A stretch of DNA of 5,762 nucleotides from the NCBI GenBank assembly GCA_030598885.1, contig JAUVOZ010000130.1, positions 1 to 5,762 on the forward strand. The letters run 5' to 3'. The position numbers and the translations under genes were made by a program. This document shows positions 1 to 5,626 of the stretch, in pieces (the stretch's first letter is position 1; each line of letters starts with the position of its first letter). The notes under the pieces are model-generated. The model was not told the origin of the DNA and did not search any database. It was given only the letters and a program-made list of their open reading frames with translations. This stretch comes from Anaerolineae bacterium. GTDB lineage: Bacteria > Chloroflexota > Anaerolineae > Anaerolineales > E44-bin32.

Positions 1-257
1 GATACTTCTGCGGCTTCAACCGGTAACTCTTCCACGTCCACCGCCTCGACAGCCTCTTCCTTCACCGTCTCAGGCTCAATAATCTCAGCTGCCTCAGCTT
101 CAAGCGCCTCAGGATTCACCTCTTCGGTGATCTCCTCCACCAGCTCCATGGGCTCCGAGATTTCTGCGGCCTCAACCGGTAACTCTTCCACTTCCACCGC
201 CTCGACAGCCTCTTCCTCCACCGTCTCAGGTTCAATAATATCGGCTGCTTCAGCCTC
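1..257 (-). repeat. Two-copy 34-residue repeat in the S1 acidic tail
   Basis: Two in-frame copies of a 102-bp unit lie at 156-257 and at 1-101. The second lacks only its last base at the window edge. The period is 156 bp (52 codons), with an 18-residue spacer. Both copies start with EAEAA(D/E)IIEPETV and end with EELPVEAAE(I/V)S. They differ at only a few residues (D/E, E/K, E/D, I/V), and the DNA is also very similar, so the duplication is probably recent. More copies may lie to the left of the window. Confidence 0.85.
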
Positions 258-1700
258 CGATATTTCAACTTCCACCACCTCGACCAACTCCTCTACCTGC
301 ACCTCAGACTCACCAGCTTCTGCCACCTCAGCCACTGACGTTTCAGCCCCCATGGCTGCGGCAACCTCTTCTGTTGTCGCTTCTCCCTCATCACCTGCGG
401 ATGTCTCAGCTTCTAGCGCAGCGTCGAAATCCTCGACCTCTTCCGACAAGCCTACGCTGATTCCCTCCTCGCTTAGTTCTGCGATATCCTGCATAGCGGC
501 TTGCCAATCTTGCTCTGCGTACTCCGCTGAGTCAACCCGCTTTAGGCTGAGGCCTATACGGCGCCGGTCGCTATCGATCTTGATTACCCGCAATGCCAGC
601 GTCTGATCCTCCTGAACCACCTCTCGAGGATGTTCTATCCGCTGATCTGAGAGTTCAGAAATATGGATCAAGCCCTCGATGTCATACTCTTCCGTCCCCA
701 CCAGAGAAGCAAATGCGCCAAATTTAGTTAGCTTGGTAACAGTGCCCTCGACTAACTGCCCTTCACGATACTGCTCGGTGATGCTATTCCAAGGATCAGA
801 TTCAAGTTCCCGCAGCGACAGGCTAATACGCCTCCGCTTGGGATCAATCCCTAACACCTTGACCTCGACTTCTTGACCAACCTTGAGTAAATCACGCGGA
901 TGAGCGACACGCTTCCACGAGAGCTCCGACATATGCACCAAGCCATCCGCCCCGCCAATGTCGATAAAGGCACCAAAATCGGCTAGACTGATGACGTAAC
1001 CGGTGCGGATTTCGCCGGGTTGAAGTTCAGAGATTAACCGTTCCTTGAGTGCATCGCGCGCCTCACGCGCAGCCATCCGCTCTGACAGGATTAACCGGTT
1101 GCGACGTCGATCAACCTCTATTACTTTAGCCATAATCGACTCGCCGACCATCGTCCCCCAACGTTTATCCGGGGTATCCCCATGTGCGCGACGACGTCTT
1201 GATAGATTCACCTGAGAAGTAGGCACAAATCCCCGTAGTCGACCGAGCTTGATGATCAGACCACCTTTGTTGTAACCAGAGATCACCCCTTCATACAACT
1301 CCTGGCTATCCAGCAGTTGCTCAACCCTCTGCCAGTCCTGCTCCTCTTCTGCACGCATAAGAGACAAAACCAGCCCATTCTGCCCACCAGAATGCACAAC
1401 GTATACGTCAACCTCCTGCCCAACCACCATCTCCGCTTGTTTCTCTTCCGATAATCGTTCGAGCTCCCGTGCCGGGATAATACCTTCGGACTTGGCGCCA
1501 ACATCCACTAGCACATCATTCTCGGTAACACGAGCAATGGTTCCCCTCCGAATCTCACCTCGCCGGGGCATCTCAAGCTCATACGATTCTGATTCCAGCA
1601 AGGCATCCATCGGGTGAGAATCCAACCCCTCTCCCCCTTCTGAAGGTTGTTGAGAGGGAGCTTGCTCAGCTCCGATGGTCTCCTCATTAGGTCCGACCAA
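1..1700 (-). CDS. rpsA: 30S ribosomal protein S1, 3' end beyond window
   Basis: Ribosomal protein S1 binds mRNA and helps place it on the 30S subunit. Translation from 1700 gives 566 codons without a stop, then runs off the left edge. Four S1 (OB-fold) domains are visible, at about residues 48-117, 133-208, 229-299 and 314-389. Domain 2 has the typical KGGL...GFVPTSQV signature. Domains 3 and 4 have FGAF...GLVHMSELS and FGAF...GLIHISELS, and each ends in an RRR-I-x-LSL strand. From about residue 400 the protein becomes a Glu/Val/Ala-rich acidic tail. Four S1 domains, rather than the six of E. coli, is usual for many Gram-positive and related phyla. The start is TTG at 1698-1700: an in-frame TAG lies at 1714-1716, and a GGAG (1710-1713) sits 9 nt before the TTG. 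The next in-frame ATG is much further in. The gene is divergent from the chelatase locus. The family call is secure; the exact C-terminus is unseen. Confidence 0.93.
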   Translation of the reverse strand, partial: MVGPNEETIGAEQAPSQQPSEGGEGLDSHPMDALLESESYELEMPRRGEIRRGTIARVTENDVLVDVGAKSEGIIPARELERLSEEKQAEMVVGQEVDVYVVHSGGQNGLVLSLMRAEEEQDWQRVEQLLDSQELYEGVISGYNKGGLIIKLGRLRGFVPTSQVNLSRRRRAHGDTPDKRWGTMVGESIMAKVIEVDRRRNRLILSERMAAREARDALKERLISELQPGEIRTGYVISLADFGAFIDIGGADGLVHMSELSWKRVAHPRDLLKVGQEVEVKVLGIDPKRRRISLSLRELESDPWNSITEQYREGQLVEGTVTKLTKFGAFASLVGTEEYDIEGLIHISELSDQRIEHPREVVQEDQTLALRVIKIDSDRRRIGLSLKRVDSAEYAEQDWQAAMQDIAELSEEGISVGLSEEVEDFDAALEAETSAGDEGEATTEEVAAAMGAETSVAEVAEAGESEVQVEELVEVVEVEISEAEAADIIEPETVEEEAVEAVEVEELPVEAAEISEPMELVEEITEEVNPEALEAEAAEIIEPETVKEEAVEAVDVEELPVEAAEV

Positions 1701-1732
1701 AGTATCTTTCTCCGTCTAGATAGGATGAGCGC

Positions 1733-1761
1733 ATTATAAAGGTGAACCACACTCTTGTAAA
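1733..1761 (-). promoter_or_regulatory. Sigma-70-type promoter of rpsA
   Basis: Read on the minus strand, a TTTACA -35 box (1756-1761) and a perfect TATAAT -10 box (1733-1738) are separated by exactly 17 nt. Transcription would start near 1726, about 25 nt before the TTG start, with the GGAG ribosome-binding site (1710-1713) in between. This is the best promoter match in the window, as expected for a highly expressed ribosomal protein gene. Confidence 0.8.
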
Positions 1762-1793
1762 CCTATTCCAATTCGACTCCCATACTGATGCGG

Positions 1794-1799
1794 TATAAT
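1794..1799 (+). promoter_or_regulatory. Candidate -10 box of the chelatase locus
   Basis: A perfect TATAAT lies on the plus strand. No convincing -35 box is seen 16-18 nt upstream; the sequence at 1771-1777 matches the consensus poorly. Transcription from here would begin near 1806, leaving a leader of only about 14 nt before the ATG at 1820. No purine-rich ribosome-binding site is visible in that leader apart from a weak GAG at 1807-1809, so the mRNA may be nearly leaderless. Confidence 0.55.
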
Positions 1800-1819
1800 C
1801 TTGGCTGAGTGACCAACTA

Positions 1820-2917
1820 ATGACTTTTATCTATCCTTTCACTGCCATCGTCGGTCAAAAACGCATGTTGCGGGCCTTGATTCTGAACGCAGTCAATCCG
1901 CGCATTGGGGGTGTGCTGATACGTGGCGAGCGCGGTACTGCCAAATCCACCGCCGCTCGTGCACTTGCCGCCCTGCTGCCAGATGTGCGCGTTGTGGCAG
2001 ATTGCCGTTTTGGATGTGACCCCGACCGACCGATTACCTGGTGTACCGAATGCAAGGAACGCGTCATCTGTGGTGAGGAGCTACCAGTTGAAATGAGACG
2101 CACCTCATTCATCGACCTGCCGGTCTCCGCCACAGAGGATCGCGTGGTGGGCACATTGGATATAGAGCGAGCGATTAAAGAAGGAGAACGTCATTTCGAA
2201 CCCGGTGTGCTCGCCGCCGCCAATCGCGGTTTGCTCTACATCGACGAAGTCAACCTACTGGATGATCATGTGGTGGACCTACTACTTGATTCAGCCGCCC
2301 TAGGGATGAACATCATCGAGCGGGAAGGAATTTCCTTTAACCACCCATCCCGCTACATCCTGGTAGGTACAATGAACCCCGAAGAGGGGGACTTACGCCC
2401 ACAGTTGCTGGATCGTTTTGCCCTCTCAGTACAGATTCAGGGCCTACCGGACCCGCGCGACCGGGTAGCAATTATGGAACGCAACTTGTCTTTTGAAGCC
2501 GACCCTCAGGCGTTCCACTCACTGTGGATAGAGCAAGAGCAGACCCTTTCGCAGGCCATCGAGATCGCCCGTAAATTGGTGGAGGCAGTAACCTACACCA
2601 AGCGCGACCTGCTCACCATCGCCGCCCTAACTGTATCGATGCAAGTTGACGGACACCGGGCTGACCTTGTAATCCTGAAAGCAGCCCGAGCCCATGCAGC
2701 TTTTGAGAACCGGACGGAGATCACCGAACGCGACATAACCCTAGCCGCTGAATTGGCGCTGCCACATCGGTTACGGCGCGGCCCATTTCAACAGGTTGAG
2801 GTCAACCTGGAAGACTTGCAGGCACGCATCGATCAGATTCAAGCTCAGGTCGGCGTTGAACAAGTCACCCCCGCTCCAGCTGAAGAGCAACCCTCCGGTA
2901 AAAAAAAAGTAAACTAA
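1820..2917 (+). CDS. chlI: Mg/Co-chelatase small (I) subunit, AAA+ ATPase
   Basis: This is the zero-frame product, 365 aa, of the BchI/ChlI AAA+ ATPase family. The I subunit hexamer hydrolyses ATP to drive metal insertion into a tetrapyrrole ring, together with the D (VWA) subunit and a large CobN or ChlH subunit. Visible motifs are Walker A GERGTAKST (residues 36-44, with Ala where a Gly is more usual before the Lys), Walker B LLYIDEVN (138-145), sensor-1 region GTMNP (183-187) and LLDRFAL (196-202), with LRRG near the end of the ATPase lid. A family-typical four-cysteine pattern is present (C62, C66, C75, C78). The N-terminus (YPFTAIVGQ) starts where family members start, which supports the ATG at 1820. 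The zero frame ends just after an AAA AAA AAA run with GTA AAC TAA, giving the tail GKKKVN. Length is normal for a stand-alone I subunit. Whether the substrate is cobalt- or magnesium-specific cannot be seen here. Confidence 0.93.
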   Translation: MTFIYPFTAIVGQKRMLRALILNAVNPRIGGVLIRGERGTAKSTAARALAALLPDVRVVADCRFGCDPDRPITWCTECKERVICGEELPVEMRRTSFIDLPVSATEDRVVGTLDIERAIKEGERHFEPGVLAAANRGLLYIDEVNLLDDHVVDLLLDSAALGMNIIEREGISFNHPSRYILVGTMNPEEGDLRPQLLDRFALSVQIQGLPDPRDRVAIMERNLSFEADPQAFHSLWIEQEQTLSQAIEIARKLVEAVTYTKRDLLTIAALTVSMQVDGHRADLVILKAARAHAAFENRTEITERDITLAAELALPHRLRRGPFQQVEVNLEDLQARIDQIQAQVGVEQVTPAPAEEQPSGKKKVN

Positions 2918-3867
2918 CCCCTGAATCCACCGAGGATGGGCCACAAATCGGCCAAACCGAACCGACCCGACAGTCAACTATCGATTCGCTTCAGGCACGC
3001 TGGTGGGAAGGCGGTGATAAGGTCAAGGTCGGCGAAACATTTGTCCCGCGGCGCATCGAGGGTCAGCTTGATCGCCTAACCCGCCGCCAGGGTGGGCGCC
3101 GTACACGAACACGAACCGAGCGAAAACGCGGCCGTTACATAATGGCACGACCCGCTAAAGGATCGACCTCCGACATCGCCTTTGATGCGACCATCCGCGC
3201 GGCTGCTCCTTATCAGCTCCGTCGTATTGATCAACGCCAGAAGGTTGCCTTCGCCATCCTGCCCTCCGATTTGCACCGTAAAGTGCGCATTCGCAAGGCT
3301 GCTAATCTGATCATCTTCGTCGTCGATGCCTCGTGGTCAATGGCTGTTGCTGAACGTATGTCGGCCACCAAAGGAGCGATCCTTTCGCTACTGGCTGACG
3401 CATATAAACATCGGGACCGGGTAGGGTTGGTGGTGTTCCAAAAAGATCGTGCCCTGTCAATACTCCCCCCCACTAACTCGGTCCAACTCGCTCAGCAGGC
3501 GCTAGCTGATATCCCTGTTGGTGGAAAAACCCCTCTCTCAGCCGGGCTCAGTCTGGCTTACGACATATTTCAGAAGGAAAGGAACATCCACCCAGATGTG
3601 CTGCCGCTCATGATTCTCCTCACCGACGGGGCGGGAAATGTCTCGATGGGAAACCTTCCACCTCAGGAAGAAGCTCACCGGGTATCCGATAGGATCCGTC
3701 AAGCCGGCATACGTTCAATCGTGATCAACATGGAGCATGCAGCCTTTGATCAGGGATTAGCCAATGCGCTAGCCGAGCACCTGGGTGGTCCATGTTATAC
3801 GCTCCATGAGCTCAAGGCCGATCACTTGTACCATGCTGTACGTCAGGAATTGAACAGTGGGGGATAG
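1820..3867 (+). CDS. chlD: Mg/Co-chelatase medium (D) subunit made by -1 frameshift
   Basis: Joining 1820-2908 to 2908-3867 (one base re-read) gives a 682-aa protein with the normal ChlD/BchD architecture: AAA+ domain (about residues 5-330), charged and Pro-rich linker (about 335-440) and VWA/integrin-I domain (about 498-682). The VWA part has a complete metal-ion-dependent adhesion site (MIDAS): DASWS (D503, S505, S507), Thr571 in GGKTPL and Asp603 in LLTDG. Before it lies the family-typical block GRYIMARPAKG...DIAFDATIRAAAPYQ. The -1 frame is open from 2902, and homology-like sequence (RWWEGGDKVKVGETFVPRRIEG) begins well upstream of its first ATG at 3142. That ATG has no ribosome-binding site and lies inside the conserved GRYI-x-ARP block, and no GTG or TTG start occurs before it. 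The VWA part is therefore best read as the 3' portion of one gene expressed by frameshifting. The alternatives are a broken gene or a sequencing error in the homopolymer. It stops at TAG 3865-3867. Confidence 0.85.
2900..2908 (+). promoter_or_regulatory. A9 slippery run, chlI/chlD frameshift site
   Basis: Nine consecutive A, read as AAA AAA AAA in the zero frame between GGT and GTA. The zero-frame stop (TAA 2915-2917) follows after two sense codons. Slipping back one base gives AAA AAA AAA AGT AAA CTA and enters the VWA frame. That frame has a TAA at 2899-2901, so entry has to occur within the run. Repeated AAA_AAA allows full re-pairing of lysine tRNA in the -1 frame. Nine A is also long enough for RNA polymerase slippage: one A gained, or two lost, gives the same frame. 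No strong Shine-Dalgarno-like stimulator is seen 8-14 nt upstream, only GAAGAG at 2882-2887. Confidence 0.8.
2919..2940 (+). other. Candidate stem-loop 3' of the slip site
   Basis: CCC (2919-2921) can pair with GGG (2938-2940), and ATCC (2925-2928) with GGAT (2934-2937). The loop is five nt, and a three-nt TGA bulge lies on the 5' side. The stem begins 10 nt after the A9 run, slightly far for a classical -1 stimulator. A second overlapping option pairs GGCC (2939-2942) with GGCC (2950-2953). Both are modest, so a stimulatory role is only a possibility. Confidence 0.3.
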
Positions 3868-3946
3868 CCCAGATTGAGCTGAGGTACGCACCGCAAACTT
3901 CGTGGCCCGATCGATGGAGAGCTACTAAGTATCAATAGGAATTTAT

Positions 3947-5185
3947 TTACTTTCGCTCCCCAATTTTCCTTGCCAGCCGCGCCAGTCGGTGCTCGACCGA
4001 TGCCCAGGCCTGATCCCGGCGCCAATTATCTGTCCAACGAGTCAGACAGACCAACGCCTCCTGAGCCCAGCGGCGCGCCTCCACAAGATTGGGTGTATGC
4101 CATTCATAATACATGGCTAACTCCACGCAGGGTCTAAGGTCGTCTGGCGCCAGGGAATGCAGCATTTGCCAACCCTCCACCGCTTCCTCACGCCGCCCCT
4201 GACGTTTTAATTGAGCAGTAAGGTAGCGAAGCGCATCCAAACGCACCTCAAGTTCCGAGCTGGACACCGCTCTTCGAAAAGCCCTCTCCGCCGGTTCCAA
4301 CCGACCAGCATCATGGTGCCAACGACCAACTGCCAATGCTTCCGACCCCGACAACTGCGATGGATCTTCGCGTTGATGTCGATCAAGCACCTGTATTGCC
4401 AGACCAACCAAGGTCAGAACATCGATCGCGTTATGGTAGGCCACCCGCCCCATTTCGCTGGCGTTCCCGGTACGCAGGTAGTCGAGGTACAAACCAGGGA
4501 TCAGCGCCCCGGGCACATCCTCCTCCGTCCGTTGTACGCCTAATTGGTGTCGCTCGATTGTACCCAGGGTGCAATCGGGTAAACTTCGACGCCACAGCCG
4601 TCGCGCGGGGTGCAACAAGTCCAACTGCGGCCAAGTACTTAACGGCCAATGTCGCCGCAATCCAAGCATATATCGCATCTCAAGTAATGGGAGATCGAAC
4701 GCCCGTCCATTATAGGAAACGAATCCAGCAGCTACTTCAATATCACCCTGTAAAGCGTGTAGCATTCCTCGCTCTTCACCAGGATCACGCAGGAAGTATT
4801 GACGGAGCTGAAAGGTATCCTCGACAAATGCGCCCACTCCGACCATGAAGGCGATCGTCCCTGCACCACCTACCAAGCCAGTGGTTTCGGTATCGATGAA
4901 AATCAGCTGTTCAAGCGAAGTCTCCCTCAAACGGGGTTGCCGAGCAACCTCGGATGCCAACGTGGAATCGAAATTAAAAAGGTCTGACAACATACTTGTT
5001 CCGTGCAGATAGTCAAGCGGGTACTTGGTCTGGATTAGGTAGGTAGGACCGAAAGGGGTGTCGACCTCCTCTCCCGGAGGTAATTCCCGGAGAGGCGATG
5101 CGGCGTCTACCCTAGTCGGTAACGGGGAGCCGCGGCGACGCCGACCCAATCTCTGCAAACGACGACGTAACGCCTTATCATTCAT
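3947..5185 (-). CDS. YprB-type RNase H-like exonuclease with TPR repeats
   Basis: A 412-aa cytoplasmic protein resembling the YprB family (RNase_H_2-type DEDD fold followed by TPR-like helices), close in length to B. subtilis YprB as I remember it. In this reading, Exo I is FIDTETTG (D98, E100), Exo II is SYNGRAFDLPLLE (D164) and Exo III is YHNAIDVL (H251, D255). All metal-binding acidic residues are present, so it should be a competent 3'-5' nuclease, though the natural substrate of the family is not established. Three TPR-like helix pairs follow, at about 282-309, 316-345 and 353-381. The N-terminus is very basic (RRRLQRLGRRRRG). I start at ATG 5183-5185 because AAGGAGG (5199-5205) precedes it, though 13 nt away. 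Upstream in-frame ATG (5225-5227) and TTG (5231-5233) starts lack a ribosome-binding site and add 14 or 16 residues. The gene converges on the chelatase locus, with 79 bp between stops and no obvious terminator. It seems functionally unrelated to its neighbours. Confidence 0.85.
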   Translation of the reverse strand: MNDKALRRRLQRLGRRRRGSPLPTRVDAASPLRELPPGEEVDTPFGPTYLIQTKYPLDYLHGTSMLSDLFNFDSTLASEVARQPRLRETSLEQLIFIDTETTGLVGGAGTIAFMVGVGAFVEDTFQLRQYFLRDPGEERGMLHALQGDIEVAAGFVSYNGRAFDLPLLEMRYMLGLRRHWPLSTWPQLDLLHPARRLWRRSLPDCTLGTIERHQLGVQRTEEDVPGALIPGLYLDYLRTGNASEMGRVAYHNAIDVLTLVGLAIQVLDRHQREDPSQLSGSEALAVGRWHHDAGRLEPAERAFRRAVSSSELEVRLDALRYLTAQLKRQGRREEAVEGWQMLHSLAPDDLRPCVELAMYYEWHTPNLVEARRWAQEALVCLTRWTDNWRRDQAWASVEHRLARLARKIGERK

Positions 5186-5205
5186 AAGGAGCAGATCTCC
5201 TCCTT
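5186..5205 (-). promoter_or_regulatory. Ribosome-binding site inside a near-perfect palindrome
   Basis: On the minus strand the arms AAGGAG and CTCCTT pair, and the AGATCT core between them is self-complementary, with a single G-G mismatch over the 20 bases. The palindrome contains the AAGGAGG Shine-Dalgarno of the YprB-like gene and ends directly before its ATG. If folded in mRNA it would hide the ribosome-binding site. It could equally be a DNA-binding palindrome or chance. Confidence 0.4.
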
Positions 5206-5383
5206 GAGAGGAACAACGCTCTTTCATGCTCAAATCGGGAAGAGCGTTGTACTCCCGCGCGATGATGGAAAGACTGACCCTCGATAGATGTTGTCGATGA
5301 AGCCAAGCCCTTCATTCGTCTGTCATCGGCCACACCGAACACCGAACGCTTACAAATTCAACCCTTAATTTGGAGGTTCCAGA

Positions 5384-5458
5384 ATGTGGCGGGATGAACA
5401 TCATCTAACTGCAATGACCTTCAACAATAGCCCCTTTGTTCACCAGGAGCTATTATAA
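5384..5458 (+). CDS. Possible 24-aa small protein or leader peptide
   Basis: ATG to TAA encodes 24 residues beginning MWRDEHHLTAMTF. GGAGG (5372-5376) lies 7 nt before the ATG, an ideal ribosome-binding site. I do not recognise the peptide. It has no hydrophobic segment or run of one amino acid that would mark a membrane peptide or classical attenuator. No convincing promoter is seen upstream, and no plus-strand gene follows within the window. It could be chance. Confidence 0.3.
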   Translation: MWRDEHHLTAMTFNNSPFVHQELL

Positions 5459-5495
5459 CCCGCGGAGATGAGGGACGAGTCAATACCAAGCTCAT
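5421..5495 (-). CDS. Possible 24-aa small ORF, opposite strand
   Basis: On the minus strand, ATG 5493-5495 to TGA 5421-5423 encodes 24 residues beginning MSLVLTRPSSP. AGGAGGA (5503-5509) lies 7 nt before the ATG, a near-ideal ribosome-binding site. It overlaps the plus-strand mini-ORF by 38 bp, so at most one is likely to be real. It lies downstream of the histidine-kinase end and of the 12-bp hairpin. The product is not recognised, and the possibility of chance is high. Confidence 0.22.
   Translation of the reverse strand: MSLVLTRPSSPRVIIAPGEQRGYC
5452..5483 (-). promoter_or_regulatory. Weak candidate promoter toward the YprB-like gene
   Basis: On the minus strand, TTGACT (5478-5483) lies upstream of a perfect TATAAT (5452-5457), but the spacer is 20 nt, longer than the usual 16-18. 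If used, it would give a leader of about 260 nt before the YprB-like ATG. No better promoter was found nearer to that gene. Confidence 0.3.
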
Positions 5496-5518
5496 CGCTG
5501 TCTCCTCCTTTGGCGAAA

Positions 5519-5557
5519 GCCTCCGTCGGGTTACCATCTCACCGCCCCGGCGGAGGC
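5519..5557 (-). terminator. 12-bp hairpin, possible histidine-kinase terminator
   Basis: Arms 5519-5530 and 5546-5557 pair over 12 bp (GCCTCCG/CGGAGGC plus CGGG/CCCG, with one G-U) around a 15-nt loop. It starts about 70 nt past the histidine-kinase stop on the minus strand, which fits a terminator. The T-tract is poor on both strands: TTTCGCC on the minus, CTCGTTT on the plus. An intrinsic terminator is therefore plausible but not certain. The alternative is a structured RNA element. Confidence 0.45.
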
Positions 5558-5626
5558 CTCGTTTAAGCCATCTCGCGACCAAATATGATCACCCGTTAAT
5601 TTTTATCGAAGTAGCATCCTCGTGGT

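Larger units (their letters stand above)
5206..5626. other. Gene-poor region with hairpins and two mini-ORFs
   Basis: No standard-length gene was found on either strand between the YprB-like start and the histidine-kinase stop. Contents: a small hairpin, ATGAAG/CTTCAT (5297-5315, 7-nt loop); a tandem ACACCGA pair near 5332-5345; two oppositely oriented 24-codon frames with good ribosome-binding sites; a minus-strand TATAAT at 5452-5457; a foldable segment GGAGATGAG...CTCATCGCTGTCTCC (5464-5505); and a strong 12-bp hairpin at 5519-5557. The stretch from 5558 to 5626 shows nothing recognisable. Confidence 0.5.

Noticed and set aside
127..606. Plus-strand 159-codon Ser/Thr/Ala-rich open frame
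   Set aside because: It is the exact antisense of the Glu/Val/Ala-rich S1 tail, whose codon bias opens the opposite strand. It has no ribosome-binding site and is low complexity.
3142..3867. VWA domain protein as an independent 241-aa gene starting at ATG 3142
   Set aside because: No ribosome-binding site precedes it, the ATG lies inside a conserved ChlD block, and family-like sequence in the same frame continues upstream to the A9 run.
3868..3946. Terminator between the converging chelatase and YprB-like genes
   Set aside because: Only 3-4-bp stems and no T-tract were found.
4211..4848. Two overlapping plus-strand open frames (4211-4543 and 4336-4848)
   Set aside because: They are antisense to the YprB-like gene, which has clear catalytic motifs. 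Their translations are basic and featureless.
5231..5233. TTG at 5231-5233 as start of the YprB-like protein (428 aa)
   Set aside because: No ribosome-binding site lies before it. The ATG at 5185 follows AAGGAGG and gives a length close to family members.
5464..5560. T-box-like look: GGGACGAG, GGTA and a hairpin resembling a specifier/antiterminator leader
   Set aside because: No proper TGGNACC core is found on either strand, and no aminoacyl-tRNA synthetase or amino-acid gene lies downstream on either strand within the window.
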